Positions 41,250 through 52,946 of a stretch of DNA of 64,000 nt are shown in pieces. The notes under the pieces are model-generated. The model worked only from the letters and a program-made list of their open reading frames with translations. It did not search any database and had not been told where the DNA came from. Numbering within the stretch: the first letter of the stretch is position 1; every line of letters starts with the position of its first letter. Where the stretch lies: positions 62,001-126,000 of the forward strand of contig CAVZPD010000013.1 in the NCBI GenBank assembly GCA_963777045.1, written 5' to 3'. Made by a program: the position numbers and the translations under genes. This DNA comes from JAPSGM01 sp963777045. GTDB taxonomy: Bacteria > Chloroflexota > Limnocylindria > QHBO01.

Positions 41250-42449
41250 CTAGTCGCGCAGGCCGGCCGCTTCGCGCAGCGCCGGCGCCCGGTCCACGCG
41301 CTCCCAGGGGAGGTCGAGGTCGCTGCGCCCGAAGTGCCCGTAGGCGGCCGTCTGGCGATAGATCGGCCGGCGCAGCTGCAGCGCCTCGATAATCGCGCCC
41401 GGGCGCAGGTCGAACTGCTCGTCGATGAGGGCAGCGATCCGCTCGTCCGGAATGCGCCCCGTGCCGAACGTGTCGACGGTGACGGAGAGCGGCCGCGCCA
41501 CGCCGATCGCGTAGGCGAGCTGCAGCTCGCACCGATGCGCCAGGCCGCCGGCGACGACGTTCTTGGCCACGTAGCGGGCCATGTAGGCGGCCGATCGGTC
41601 GACCTTCGTCGGATCCTTGCCGGAGAAGCTGCCGCCGCCGTGGCGCGCCATGCCGCCGTAGGTGTCGACGATGATCTTGCGACCCGAGAGCCCCGAATCC
41701 CCCATTGGCCCTCCAATCACGAAGCGGCCGGTGGGGTTGACGAGGAAGCGCGTGTGCTCGTCGAGCAGCTCAACTGGAATCGCCTCGCGGATGACGACGT
41801 CGCGCACCGCCTCCTCCAGGTCCCGCGGTGTGACCTCGGGGTCATGCTGCGTGCTGACCAGTACGGTGCTGACCCGCACGGGAAGCCCATCGGCCCCGTA
41901 CTCGACGGTGACCTGGCTCTTGCCGTCGGGCCGCAGGAAGGGCAGCGTCCGGGTCTTCCGCACGAACGCAAGCCGTCGCGCCACCTGGTGGGCGAGCTGG
42001 ATGGGCATCGGCATCAGCTCGGGCGTTTCGTTCACCGCATAGCCGAACATCATCCCCTGGTCGCCGGCCCCCAGCTCATCGGGGTCCAATCCCTCTCGCG
42101 CCTCGAGCGCGTGGTCAACCCCCCGGGCGATGTCCGGCGACTGCTCCTTGATGGCGGTCAGCGTCCCGCACGTCTCCCAGTCGAAGCCGAGGCGGCTGTC
42201 GTTGTAGCCGATCTCGCGGACGGTCTCGCGCACCACCGTCTGCACGTCGCAGTACGCCTGCGTGGTCATCTCCCCGAGCACCAGGACCAGCCCCGTTGTG
42301 GCCGTCACCTCGACCGCCACGCGCGCCGTGGCGTCCCTGGCCAGGACGTCGTCGAGAATGGCATCGGCCACCGCGTCGCACAGCTTGTCGGGGTGTCCCT
42401 CCGTGACCGATTCGGAGGTGAAGGGGATGCGGATCTCGGCGTCTGCCAT
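41250..42449 (-). CDS. metK: S-adenosylmethionine synthetase
   Basis: 399 residues, full length. FTSESVTEGHPDKLCDAVAD (methionine and metal site, H19), GAGDQGMMFGYA (ATP-binding), GDSGLSGRKIIVDTYGG and HGGGSFSGKDPTKVDRSAAY. Makes SAM from Met and ATP. TACACT (42457-42462) ends 7 nt before the ATG: leaderless. Followed by a TPR-like gene and proC. ahcY and apt, which recycle SAM by-products, lie nearby. Confidence 0.97.
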   Translation of the reverse strand: MADAEIRIPFTSESVTEGHPDKLCDAVADAILDDVLARDATARVAVEVTATTGLVLVLGEMTTQAYCDVQTVVRETVREIGYNDSRLGFDWETCGTLTAIKEQSPDIARGVDHALEAREGLDPDELGAGDQGMMFGYAVNETPELMPMPIQLAHQVARRLAFVRKTRTLPFLRPDGKSQVTVEYGADGLPVRVSTVLVSTQHDPEVTPRDLEEAVRDVVIREAIPVELLDEHTRFLVNPTGRFVIGGPMGDSGLSGRKIIVDTYGGMARHGGGSFSGKDPTKVDRSAAYMARYVAKNVVAGGLAHRCELQLAYAIGVARPLSVTVDTFGTGRIPDERIAALIDEQFDLRPGAIIEALQLRRPIYRQTAAYGHFGRSDLDLPWERVDRAPALREAAGLRD

Positions 42450-42456
42450 GCCGGCG

Positions 42457-42462
42457 AGTGTA
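42457..42462 (-). promoter_or_regulatory. metK: -10 box for leaderless metK transcript
   Basis: TACACT ends 7 nt before the metK ATG on the minus strand. The same hexamer lies 7 nt before the thioesterase ATG and 10 nt before the trpS ATG. The divergent MFS gene has its own TATCCT box 47 bp away. Confidence 0.45.
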
Positions 42463-42517
42463 CCGCGCCGCAGTCACGCTCCGGCGGCGGCCATCCGGGA
42501 GCGTATCCTCCGTCGTC

Positions 42518-43843
42518 GTGCAGCCATCCACCCCGGGCCTCTGGCGCAACGGCGCGTTCGTCCGCTTCTGGTCGGGGCGAACCGTCTCGATATTCGGATC
42601 GCTCGTCACGCGCCTGGCCCTGCCGTTCGTGGCCATCCTGGCGCTCGAAGCCGGCCCGGTCGAGGTCGCGTTCCTGCGCTCGGTCGACCTGGCCGCGGCA
42701 CTCCTGGTTGGGCTCTTCGCCGGCGTCTGGGTGGATCGCCTCCGCCGCCGTCCCATCCTCATCTGGTCGGACGTGCTCAGTGCGCTGGTCCTGGCATCGG
42801 TTCCGGCCGCGTTCGCCCTGGGCGTCCTCGGGCTGCCCCAGCTGTTCGTGGTGGCTGCCGCCACGGCGACCCTGGCCACGTTCGGCGATTCGGCGGACAA
42901 CGCCTACCTGCCGTCGATGGTGGAACGGGAGCAGCTGGTACGCGCCAACGGCGCACTGGAGGCGAGCGGATCCGCGGCGGAGTTCGCGGGTTTCGGCATC
43001 GGCGGATTCCTGATCCAGGCCCTGACGGCGCCGATCGCCATGCTCGTCGATGCGGTCAGCTTCGCGGTCTCGGCACTCCTGCTGCTCAGCATCCGGAGGC
43101 CGGAGTCGGAGCCACCGGCGCGGGAGCAGCGCGCGGCAGTGCTATCGGAGATCCGTGCCGGGCTGAGCATCACCTTCCGGGACCCGACCCTGCGGGCCTT
43201 CGCACTCGCCCAGATGGCTCAGTCGGCCCTGTGGGGCGTCCTGGGCGCCGTATGGCTCCTCTTCGCCACCCGCGAGCTGGCGCTGGGCCCCGCGGCCATC
43301 GGCCTCGTCGCCGCCGTCGGGGGCATCGCCTCCTTCGGCGGCGCGGTCCTCGCCGAGCGCTCGACCGCGCGATGGGGCGTGGGCCCGGTGGCGATCGTCG
43401 CGATGCTGCTGGCCTTCGGCGGCAACATGCTGATCCCACTTGCCCCGGCCGGCGCTCCCCTGCTCGCGGTGGCCTTCCTCGTCACGCAGCAGCTCGTCGG
43501 GGACAGCGCCATCACCCTCTACGACGTCACCGAGACGTCCGTGCGCCAATCGTTCGTCCACGACCGTGCGCTCGGCCGCGTCGCTTCGTCCTTCCGCGTG
43601 GCCGCGGTCCTGGCGCAGCTGGTGGCGACCATCGCCGGCGGGGTGCTGGCGGAGGCCGTTGGGCTGCGCGCAGCGCTCTTCGTCGCTCCGGCCGGTGCGC
43701 TGCTCGCCGCCGCCGCGCTCTGGTTCTCGCCGGCTCGTTCGTTGCGCAGCCTGCCTGCCGAGCCGCTGCATGGGCGGCCGCTGCTGGTCGGCGCGGCCGG
43801 AGCGGTGCTCGACACCTCGCGCGACGAGCCGATCGGCGGCTAG
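42518..43843 (+). CDS. MFS transporter (EntS-like exporter)
   Basis: 441 residues with about ten to twelve transmembrane helices. The opening LWRNGAFVRFWSGRTVSIFG and the GVWVDRLRRRPILIWSD loop (motif A) mark the EntS/MFS_3 group of multidrug or siderophore exporters. The GTG start is preferred because TATCCT (42504-42509) ends 8 nt before it; an ATG 60 nt upstream lies within the metK promoter region. Substrate unknown. Confidence 0.88.
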   Translation: MQPSTPGLWRNGAFVRFWSGRTVSIFGSLVTRLALPFVAILALEAGPVEVAFLRSVDLAAALLVGLFAGVWVDRLRRRPILIWSDVLSALVLASVPAAFALGVLGLPQLFVVAAATATLATFGDSADNAYLPSMVEREQLVRANGALEASGSAAEFAGFGIGGFLIQALTAPIAMLVDAVSFAVSALLLLSIRRPESEPPAREQRAAVLSEIRAGLSITFRDPTLRAFALAQMAQSALWGVLGAVWLLFATRELALGPAAIGLVAAVGGIASFGGAVLAERSTARWGVGPVAIVAMLLAFGGNMLIPLAPAGAPLLAVAFLVTQQLVGDSAITLYDVTETSVRQSFVHDRALGRVASSFRVAAVLAQLVATIAGGVLAEAVGLRAALFVAPAGALLAAAALWFSPARSLRSLPAEPLHGRPLLVGAAGAVLDTSRDEPIGG

Positions 43844-43844
43844 C

Positions 43845-45119
43845 TCAGGTGCCCGACTCCCAGGAATCGGCGTAGGCGGCCTGCTCGGGCGTCCACTCGC
43901 CGATCTGCATCCCCATGCTGGCCAGCTTCAGGCGCGCCACGTCACGGTCGATCTCGTCCGGAATGCCGTAGACCTTCGGCTCGAGCCCGTCCACGTTGGC
44001 CCGCAGCCACTCCAGCCCGAGCGCCTGGTTCGCGAAGCTCATGTCCATCACCAGGGCCGGATGTCCCTCGGCCGCGCCGAGGTTCACCAGGCGGCCATCG
44101 GCCAGGACGTAGAGGCGCCGACCATCGGACATCAGGTATTCCCGCGTGAACGGCCGCACCTCGCGCGAGGAGGCGGCCTGCCCCTCCAGAGCCCCGAGCT
44201 CGAACTCGTCGTTGAAGTGGCCCGCATTCGCCAGGATGGCCCCGTCGCGCATCTCGGGGAAGTGGAGGCCGCCCCACACGTTGAGGTTACCGGTGGCGCT
44301 GATGAAGACCTCGCCGATGCGGGCCGCCTGCATGGCGTCCATGACCCGGTAGCCATCCATGGCAGCCTCGAGGGCCCGCACCGGATCGACCTCGACCACC
44401 ACCACGTTGGCGCCCATGCCGTGGGCGCGAGTGGCGATTCCGCGCCCGACCCAGCCGTAGCCGCCCACCACGACGGTCTTGCCCGCGAAGAGGATGTTCG
44501 TCGCGCGCAGGATGCCGTCGATGGCGCTCTGCCCGGTGCCATACCGGTTGTCGAAGAGGTGCTTGGTGAGCGCCTCGTTGACGGCGACGATCGGGTACGC
44601 CAGCTTGCCGGCCCTGGCCATGGCCCGCAGCCGGATGACGCCGGTGGTCGTCTCCTCCGTCCCGCCCAGGACGCCGTCGAGCAGCTCCGTGCGGCCGCTG
44701 TGGAGCTCGTTCACGAGGTCCGCCCCGTCATCCATGGTGACCTGCGGACGGTGATCAAGCGCGGCGGCGATGTGGGCGTAGTAGGAATCCCGGTCCTCGC
44801 CCTTGACGGCGTAGGTCGGGATGCCGTGGTGGGCCACCAGCGAGGCGGCCACGTCGTCCTGGGTGGAGAGCGGGTTCGAGGAGCAGAGCACGGCATCGGC
44901 ACCGCCCGCCGCCAGGGTCCGCATCAGGTTGGCCGTCTCGGCCGTCACGTGCAGGCAGGCGCTGATGCGCCAGCCCTCGAGCGGCCGCTCGGCCCGGAAT
45001 CGCTCGCGGATGCCGGCGAGCACCGGCATCTGCCGGTCGGCCCAATCAATCTTCAGCGCGCCGGCATCGGCCTGGCCGATGTCCGCGATGTCACCCCTCA
45101 CTTCTGGTCGCGTTGCCAC
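43845..45119 (-). CDS. ahcY: Adenosylhomocysteinase
   Basis: 424 residues. SACLHVTAETANLMRTLAAG, CSSNPLSTQDDVAASL, DDGADLVNELH, GGTEETTTGVIRL and the NAD-binding VVVGGYGWVGRGIA are all diagnostic. Hydrolyses S-adenosylhomocysteine to adenosine and homocysteine, closing the cycle opened by MetK. The GTG start overlaps the GNAT gene by 22 nt; a second GTG at 45101 is an alternative. Ends in the usual SW-x-x-GT (DSWESGT). Confidence 0.96.
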   Translation of the reverse strand: MATRPEVRGDIADIGQADAGALKIDWADRQMPVLAGIRERFRAERPLEGWRISACLHVTAETANLMRTLAAGGADAVLCSSNPLSTQDDVAASLVAHHGIPTYAVKGEDRDSYYAHIAAALDHRPQVTMDDGADLVNELHSGRTELLDGVLGGTEETTTGVIRLRAMARAGKLAYPIVAVNEALTKHLFDNRYGTGQSAIDGILRATNILFAGKTVVVGGYGWVGRGIATRAHGMGANVVVVEVDPVRALEAAMDGYRVMDAMQAARIGEVFISATGNLNVWGGLHFPEMRDGAILANAGHFNDEFELGALEGQAASSREVRPFTREYLMSDGRRLYVLADGRLVNLGAAEGHPALVMDMSFANQALGLEWLRANVDGLEPKVYGIPDEIDRDVARLKLASMGMQIGEWTPEQAAYADSWESGT

Positions 45120-45958
45120 GGCAGTCGTATCGCCTCTCGTATCGGTCGCATCAGTCCCCAGCCGCCAGCGCGGCGCCGCCCGAGCCGCTCGGTGAGGAGG
45201 TCGGTGTCAACGTAGCCCAGCCGGCGGTAGGCCGCCACCGCCGGGTCGTTCCCGGCGTGGACGTTGAGCGCCACGTCCTCGACGCGCTGCAGCAGCTCGG
45301 CGGTCACGGCGCTCGTGACCATCTTGGCGAAGTCGTGGCCCCGGTAGTCCGCGTGGGTCATCACGTTGCCGACCACCGCGATCCGTTCGCGCAGGTTGAT
45401 GGCATGCGTGCCCGCCGCGCTCACCAGCCGGCCGCCGACCCGCACGCCGTAGTAGACGCCGTCCTCCAGGACCGATGCAGGGAAGCCGCCCCTGAAGCCC
45501 AGCTGGTAGAGCTGGTTGAGATCGTCGACGTCGGCGCCGATGAGCCGCGCGGCGCCGCCGGCGAAGGGCCGGAAGCTCGTCGCGTCGACCGCCATGCGCA
45601 GCAGGAGCTGCGGGGCATCGAGCTCGTAGAGGTCGGTCACCGCCTCGTCGATCGCCGACGTTCCCATGAAGTACGCATCGCGCGGTCGGATGACGCTGTC
45701 GAGGATCTCGCGGCAGCCGGCGGGATCTCCCATCAGGAAGAGGGGCTGCGGGACGAGCCCCTCCTGGTGCATCGCCAGCGCGACCGGGCGGCCGAGATCG
45801 TCATACGCGATTCCCCAGCTGCAGCGATGCCGGTTCGGCCCGTCGAGGTCGCCGAGGGTGTAGGCAGCGTAGACGCGGTCGGTGCGAAGGTAGGCGGCGA
45901 TCTCGTCGCGGTCGGATACGGCCCGCGCGTAGAGGTCCGCCCTCGGCAGCACCGCCAT
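45098..45958 (-). CDS. GNAT-family N-acetyltransferase
   Basis: 286 residues. The C-terminal half carries the acetyl-CoA fold: VVGNVMTHADYRGHDFAKMVTSA (motif A, R/Q-x-x-G-x-G/A variant) and DVALNVHAGNDPAVAAYRRLGYV. The N-terminal half (DRVYAAYTLGDLDGPNRHRC) is a second, degenerate GNAT-like lobe, as in FR47-type proteins. Acceptor unknown. Overlaps ahcY at its 3' end. Confidence 0.85.
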   Translation of the reverse strand: MAVLPRADLYARAVSDRDEIAAYLRTDRVYAAYTLGDLDGPNRHRCSWGIAYDDLGRPVALAMHQEGLVPQPLFLMGDPAGCREILDSVIRPRDAYFMGTSAIDEAVTDLYELDAPQLLLRMAVDATSFRPFAGGAARLIGADVDDLNQLYQLGFRGGFPASVLEDGVYYGVRVGGRLVSAAGTHAINLRERIAVVGNVMTHADYRGHDFAKMVTSAVTAELLQRVEDVALNVHAGNDPAVAAYRRLGYVDTDLLTERLGRRRAGGWGLMRPIREAIRLPWQRDQK

Positions 45959-45985
45959 CCGTCGTCCCTCGCCCGCCGCTCGCGC

Positions 45986-46516
45986 TCAGTAGGTGAGCAG
46001 CGTGTGGATCTGGTGATCGGTCAGCTTGTCGCGACCCTTGAGGGCGCTCAGCTCGACCATGAAGGAGAGGCCCGCGATCTCCCCTCCGAGCTGGCGGACC
46101 AGCTCGATGGTGCCGAGCACCGTGCCCCCGGTGGCGAGCAGGTCGTCGACCAGCAGCACGCGCTGGCCGGCCTGGATGGCATCGCGATGGATCTCGAGGG
46201 TGGCGGTGCCGTACTCCAGGTCGTACTCCACCTCGATCGTCTCGGCGGGCAGCTTCCCGAGCTTGCGAACCGGGACGAATCCGGCGTTCAGCTTGTAGGC
46301 GAGCGGCGCCGCGAAGATGAAGCCGCGCGATTCCATGCCCACCACCAGGTCGATGCGATCGTCCTTCACCGCATCGGCCATGCGATCGATCACGGCGGCG
46401 AAGGCATCCGGCTCCTTGAGGAGGGTAGTGATGTCGTAGAACAGGATTCCCGGCTTCGGGAAGTCGGGGATCTCGCGGATCTTGGCACGCAGATCGTCGA
46501 TGGAGCTGACGGTCAC
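45986..46516 (-). CDS. apt: Adenine phosphoribosyltransferase
   Basis: 176 residues. IREIPDFPKPGILFYDITTL at the N-terminus, GMESRGFIFAAPLAYKL, and the PRPP loop RVLLVDDLLATGGT. Salvages adenine to AMP. Starts at GTG with GGGAG about 8 nt upstream. Its place beside metK and ahcY fits recycling of adenine released from SAM-derived nucleosides. A TAGACT box about 40 nt upstream may be its promoter. Confidence 0.95.
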   Translation of the reverse strand: MTVSSIDDLRAKIREIPDFPKPGILFYDITTLLKEPDAFAAVIDRMADAVKDDRIDLVVGMESRGFIFAAPLAYKLNAGFVPVRKLGKLPAETIEVEYDLEYGTATLEIHRDAIQAGQRVLLVDDLLATGGTVLGTIELVRQLGGEIAGLSFMVELSALKGRDKLTDHQIHTLLTY

Positions 46517-46574
46517 GGGGCACTCCCGTTGCAGGCTGGCGTTGGGCGAAGGTGGAGTCTAGACCGATGCCTGC

Positions 46575-46598
46575 GGCCCGGCAATGGATTGCCGGGCC
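46575..46598. terminator. Hairpin between VOC and apt genes
   Basis: A perfect 10-bp stem (GGCCCGGCAA with TTGCCGGGCC) and a TGGA tetraloop, 10 nt past the VOC stop. No T-tract follows on the minus strand, so it may terminate with Rho help or protect the RNA 3' end. Confidence 0.55.
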
Positions 46599-46608
46599 GG
46601 AACGATGC

Positions 46609-47001
46609 CTACGAGAGGGCCGCGAAGAGGTCGACGCCGTTTCCGTCGGGATCTCGCAGCGTGGCGTAGCGCTGGCCCCAGAACGCGTCCCATGGCTCCC
46701 GGTGTCCGGTGAAGCCGGCCGCCACCAGGTCGGCGTACGCCCGGTCCACCTCGACCGGGGAATCGTAGAGGAACGCGAGGCTGGCGCCGGGTCCGCCCTG
46801 CGATGGGCTCCAATCCGGATCGAACGATCGGACCGTTTCGATGGTGTCCCACATCAGGCGCAGCCCGGTGGGCAGTTCCAGGCTCACGTGGGCCTCGCCA
46901 TCGGCGTCGGCTGGGATCTCGAGGCCCAGGCGTCGGTAGAACGCGAGCGAGCGGGCCATGTCGGCGACCACCAGGCCGATCGCGTCGAGGTTCGGTTTCA
47001 C
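46609..47001 (-). CDS. VOC-family (glyoxalase/bleomycin-resistance-like) protein
   Basis: 130 residues, two beta-alpha-beta-beta-beta modules. Starts LDAIGLVVADMARSLAFYRRLGL and ends QRYATLRDPDGNGVDLFAAL; the final Asp/Glu-containing motif is the usual metal or substrate edge. The superfamily spans isomerases, dioxygenases and drug-binding proteins, so function is open. Starts 4 nt after the acnA stop. Confidence 0.87.
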   Translation of the reverse strand: MKPNLDAIGLVVADMARSLAFYRRLGLEIPADADGEAHVSLELPTGLRLMWDTIETVRSFDPDWSPSQGGPGASLAFLYDSPVEVDRAYADLVAAGFTGHREPWDAFWGQRYATLRDPDGNGVDLFAALS

Positions 47002-47005
47002 TGGC

Positions 47006-49906
<2,901 letters not shown>

Positions 49907-49949
49907 CCGCGCCCTGCCGCGAGCGCGAGTGTCGGTCGAGTTCGGCGCC

Positions 49950-49992
49950 GGACGGGTGCGCCCGTCCCGGGTCGAGTTGCCCTTCGATTATA
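49950..49992 (-). promoter_or_regulatory. acnA: acnA promoter and leader hairpin
   Basis: A perfect TATAAT (49987-49992) on the minus strand, preceded by no clear -35 box. The leader then contains GACGGG/CCCGTC pairing around a 4-nt loop (49950-49965). Unlike most operon-first genes here, acnA has a real leader. Iron or redox control through the leader is possible but not shown. Confidence 0.45.
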
Positions 49993-50044
49993 GCCGCCCC
50001 GGCGACTTGCGCCGCCTCGACGCATGGTGTAATTTGGCGGGTGT

Positions 50045-50052
50045 CTAATTAG
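50045..50052 (+). promoter_or_regulatory. Palindromic operator-like site before arsR
   Basis: CTAATTAG, a perfect 8-bp palindrome, overlaps a TCTAAT -10-like box (50044-50049) and lies 11 nt before the arsR ATG. ArsR-family repressors bind AT-rich palindromes overlapping their promoters, so autoregulation is likely. In such GC-rich DNA an AT palindrome stands out. Confidence 0.45.
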
Positions 50053-50063
50053 GTGATCGACAA

Positions 50064-50342
50064 ATGACCGACGTGTACCGGGCGCTCTCCGACCCGACGC
50101 GCCGCCGGATCCTGGGCCTGCTGCGGAACGGCGACATGACGGCCGGTGACCTCCAGGCCAACTTTTCGCAGTCGTGGCCGACGATCTCGGGCCACCTGCG
50201 CGTGCTGCGGGAGGCGGACCTGGTACAGGCCGATCGGCACGGGACGTCGATCACCTACCACCTTAACGTGAGCCTGCTGGAACGAGCCCTCGCCAGTCTC
50301 ATGGAGACGCTGGGCGTCCAGCCGGCGGAGAGCAGCTCATGA
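50064..50342 (+). CDS. ArsR-family transcriptional repressor
   Basis: 92 residues of winged helix. YRALSDPTRRRILGLLRNGDM, the recognition helix SQSWPTISGHLRVLREADLV and wing RHGTSITYHLNVS. Closest in layout to SdpR-type autorepressors, which lack metal-binding Cys; none is present here. The ATGA overlap with the SdpI-like gene supports the sdpR-sdpI comparison. AGGTGAT precedes the ATG. Confidence 0.93.
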   Translation: MTDVYRALSDPTRRRILGLLRNGDMTAGDLQANFSQSWPTISGHLRVLREADLVQADRHGTSITYHLNVSLLERALASLMETLGVQPAESSS

Positions 50343-51004
50343 TCCGATCCATCCTCATCGCCAGCGGCATCGCAACTGCTCTCATGCTCGCCATCAGCGG
50401 CTGGGCCTGGGGCCAGGTTCCGGCGGATGCGCAGATCGCCGTCCACTGGGGCGCGAACGGGGAGGCAGACGGCTTCGCCTCGAAGGAGGTCGGGCTGCTG
50501 CTGATGCCGGTGCTGGCGCTGGGCGTCGGTGCGCTGCTCGCCTTCCTTCCCGGAGTCGATCCACGCCGGACGAACATCCTGCGATCGCAGCCCGCCTATC
50601 GCGCCATCGCCTACGCCGTCCTGGCGCTGCTGCTCGTCCTCCACGCGGCATCCGTCCTGGCGGCCACCGGGCGCGGTGTCGATATGGCGCGCATGGTGGC
50701 CATCGGCGTGGGAGTGCTCTTCGTCGTCATCGGCAACTACCTCGGCAAGACCCGCAGCAGCTGGTTCTTCGGCATTCGGACGCCGTGGACGCTCAGCAGC
50801 GAGCGGTCGTGGACGCTGACGCATCGGCTCGGTGGCTACCTCTTCGCCGCCCTTGGCCTGGTGATGGTCTTCGTCGGCGCCATGAACCCGGCGTTGCTGG
50901 CGGCCGCGCTCATTCCCGGACTGGTCGTGGTCGTCGGCGTACCGGTGGCCTACTCGTACATCATCTGGCGGGACGACCAGGACCGCCACTCCCTGGAGTC
51001 ATGA
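50339..51004 (+). CDS. SdpI-family membrane protein
   Basis: 221 residues, about six transmembrane helices. An N-terminal DUF1648-like segment (IAVHWGANGEADGFASKEVG) and the SdpI core with IGNYLGKTRSSWFFGIRTPW and TLSSERSWTLTHRLGGYLF. In Bacillus SdpI gives immunity to the SdpC toxin and sequesters SdpR. No toxin gene is next to it. Coupled to arsR. Confidence 0.9.
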   Translation: MIRSILIASGIATALMLAISGWAWGQVPADAQIAVHWGANGEADGFASKEVGLLLMPVLALGVGALLAFLPGVDPRRTNILRSQPAYRAIAYAVLALLLVLHAASVLAATGRGVDMARMVAIGVGVLFVVIGNYLGKTRSSWFFGIRTPWTLSSERSWTLTHRLGGYLFAALGLVMVFVGAMNPALLAAALIPGLVVVVGVPVAYSYIIWRDDQDRHSLES

Positions 51005-51008
51005 AGCA

Positions 51009-51209
51009 ATGACCATCGGCGAAATCCTCCCCTTCCTCATCCCGCTCGCCGTCCTGCAGCTGGCGCTCATGGCGGTCGGCCTCTACGACCTGACCCGCCC
51101 GGACCGCCGCGTGAAGGGCGACAGCAAGTTGATGTGGGGCATCGTGATCGTCGTCATCAACCTGATCGGTCCGCTCGTCTACTTCCTGTTCGGGCGCGAA
51201 GAGTCCTAG
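51009..51209 (+). CDS. PLDc_N-domain small membrane protein (YxlE-like)
   Basis: 66 residues: two transmembrane helices (about 6-26 and 42-60) joined by a basic loop with DLTRPDRRVKGDSKLMWG, ending INLIGPLVYFLFGREES. This is the phospholipase-D-nuclease N-terminal domain as a stand-alone protein, as in Bacillus YxlE, a negative regulator of the SigY system. Located 4 nt past the sdpI stop and before an ABC pair, the same order as yxlEFG. Confidence 0.88.
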   Translation: MTIGEILPFLIPLAVLQLALMAVGLYDLTRPDRRVKGDSKLMWGIVIVVINLIGPLVYFLFGREES

Positions 51210-51219
51210 GGACGACCCC

Positions 51220-52182
51220 ATGTCGACCGACGCCGCTGCCATCTCCGTCCACGCCCTCAGCAAGCGCTACGGGCGCGTGACCGCGCTCGACAGGCTCGAT
51301 CTGGAGGTTCCGGTCGGCAGCGTGTTCGGGTTCCTGGGCCCGAACGGCGCGGGCAAGACGACCACGCTCCGCATCCTCACCTCGCTGGCCAACGCGACCA
51401 GCGGCAGCGCCACGGTGCTGGGCGTCCCGGTGGGCAGCGGCGAGCCCAACCGCAGGGCGCTCCTGGGCTACCTCGACCAGGACCCGCGCTTCCACGGCTG
51501 GATGAAGGGACGCGAGCTGCTCGAGCTGGTTGGGAACCTGTACGGGATGCACGGCGCCGAGCTGCGCAGCCGGATCGACGAGACGCTGGAGCTGGTGGGC
51601 CTGTCGGAGGCCGGGCGACGGTCGATCGGCGGCTATTCCGGCGGGATGCGCCAGCGACTGGGCCTCGCGCAGGCGGTCCTCAACCGTCCGCCGGTGCTCC
51701 TGCTCGACGAGCCGGTCAGCGCCCTCGACCCCGAGGGGCGGCGGGACGTGCTGGAGGTGATCCGGCGGCTCGCAGGCGAGTCGACCGTCCTCTTCTCGAC
51801 CCACATCCTCACCGACGTGGAACGCGTCTGCGACCGGGTCGCCATCCTGGACCAGGGTCACCTGGTGACGGAAGGACCGATGGATCAGCTCCTCGCCCGC
51901 TACGCCCGCCCGGTCTACCTCATCGAGCCGGAGGTCTCCGCCAACGGGGAGCTGGAGCGGCTCGCATCGGCACTCCGTGAGGTGCCCGGCGTCACCGGTG
52001 TCGAGACGAGCGCGCCGGTGCTGCGCGTGACGGTGGGCGGACAGGAGGACGTGTCGCGGCGGATCCTCGCGGCGCTGGCCACGGCCAATGCGGCGCTCGT
52101 CGGTTTCGAGCGCCAGCGACCCACGCTGGAGGACGTCTTCCTGCAGCTCGTTGGGCGCGAGGCGAACGGGGCGGCCGCATGA
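51220..52182 (+). CDS. ABC transporter ATP-binding protein (YxlF-like)
   Basis: 320 residues. Walker A GPNGAGKT (40-47), signature YSGGMRQRL, Walker B VLLLDEPVSALDP and switch His in FSTHILTDVERV. The C-terminal ~90 residues are the extra domain of CcmA/NatA-type exporters. A near paralogue starts at 63609. Likely energises the permease encoded next. Confidence 0.93.
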   Translation: MSTDAAAISVHALSKRYGRVTALDRLDLEVPVGSVFGFLGPNGAGKTTTLRILTSLANATSGSATVLGVPVGSGEPNRRALLGYLDQDPRFHGWMKGRELLELVGNLYGMHGAELRSRIDETLELVGLSEAGRRSIGGYSGGMRQRLGLAQAVLNRPPVLLLDEPVSALDPEGRRDVLEVIRRLAGESTVLFSTHILTDVERVCDRVAILDQGHLVTEGPMDQLLARYARPVYLIEPEVSANGELERLASALREVPGVTGVETSAPVLRVTVGGQEDVSRRILAALATANAALVGFERQRPTLEDVFLQLVGREANGAAA

Positions 52183-52943
52183 CCGGTTTCGGACCGCTCC
52201 TGCGCAAGGAGCTGCTGGAGCAGTGGCGGACGCGGCGGCTGCTGGTCGTGGCGGTTGTCTTCCTGGCGCTCGGCATCGGCTCCGCCTTCCTGGCCCGGTA
52301 CACGGCGGAGCTGATCCAGGCGGTCGGCGGGGTGCCCTTCGAGATCGAGTTTCCCGAGCCGACCATCAGGGATGGGGTGGACCAGTTCCTCGCGAACCTT
52401 GGGCAGGCGGGAATCCTCACCGCCATCCTGCTCAGCATGGGTTCGGTCGCCACCGAGAAGGAGCGGGGAACGGCCGCCCTCCTGCTCAGCAAGCCGGCAT
52501 CGCGGGCGGCGTACCTGGCAGCCAAGATGACCGCCATCACGACGACCCTGGCGGTCAGCCTCGCGTTGGCGTCCGCTGCCGGCTACTTCTACACCGCGCT
52601 GCTGTTCGATCCGCCCGACCCGCTGGGGTGGACGGGGATGACGGCGCTCCTGCTCCTCGCACTGGTCGCGTACGCCGCGCTGACCTTCCTGGGCAGCACG
52701 CTGACCCGGTCCGCCGTCGCCGCGGCGGCCTTCGGCATCGCCGGCCTGGTGCTCGTGGGCCTCATCTCGGCACTGCCCAACGTGGCGACGTACACTCCCG
52801 CCGGCATCTCGGGTGCGCCGGCCGTGGCGCTGGCACTGGGGACCGATACCGGTGGGCTCATCGGTCCCGTGCTGGTCAACCTCGCGATCGTGGCGGGGCT
52901 GGTGGCACTGGCCTGGCTCTCGTTCCGGCGCCAGGAGCTGTAG
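52179..52943 (+). CDS. ABC-2 type transporter permease (YxlG-like)
   Basis: 254 residues, about six transmembrane helices. The N-terminal LRKELLEQWRTRRLLVVAVV and the VATEKERGTAALLLSKPASR loop typify NatB/YxlG permeases. Four-nt overlap with the ATPase gene. Substrate unknown; related systems export peptides or ions. Confidence 0.9.
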   Translation: MTGFGPLLRKELLEQWRTRRLLVVAVVFLALGIGSAFLARYTAELIQAVGGVPFEIEFPEPTIRDGVDQFLANLGQAGILTAILLSMGSVATEKERGTAALLLSKPASRAAYLAAKMTAITTTLAVSLALASAAGYFYTALLFDPPDPLGWTGMTALLLLALVAYAALTFLGSTLTRSAVAAAAFGIAGLVLVGLISALPNVATYTPAGISGAPAVALALGTDTGGLIGPVLVNLAIVAGLVALAWLSFRRQEL

Positions 52944-52946
52944 GGC

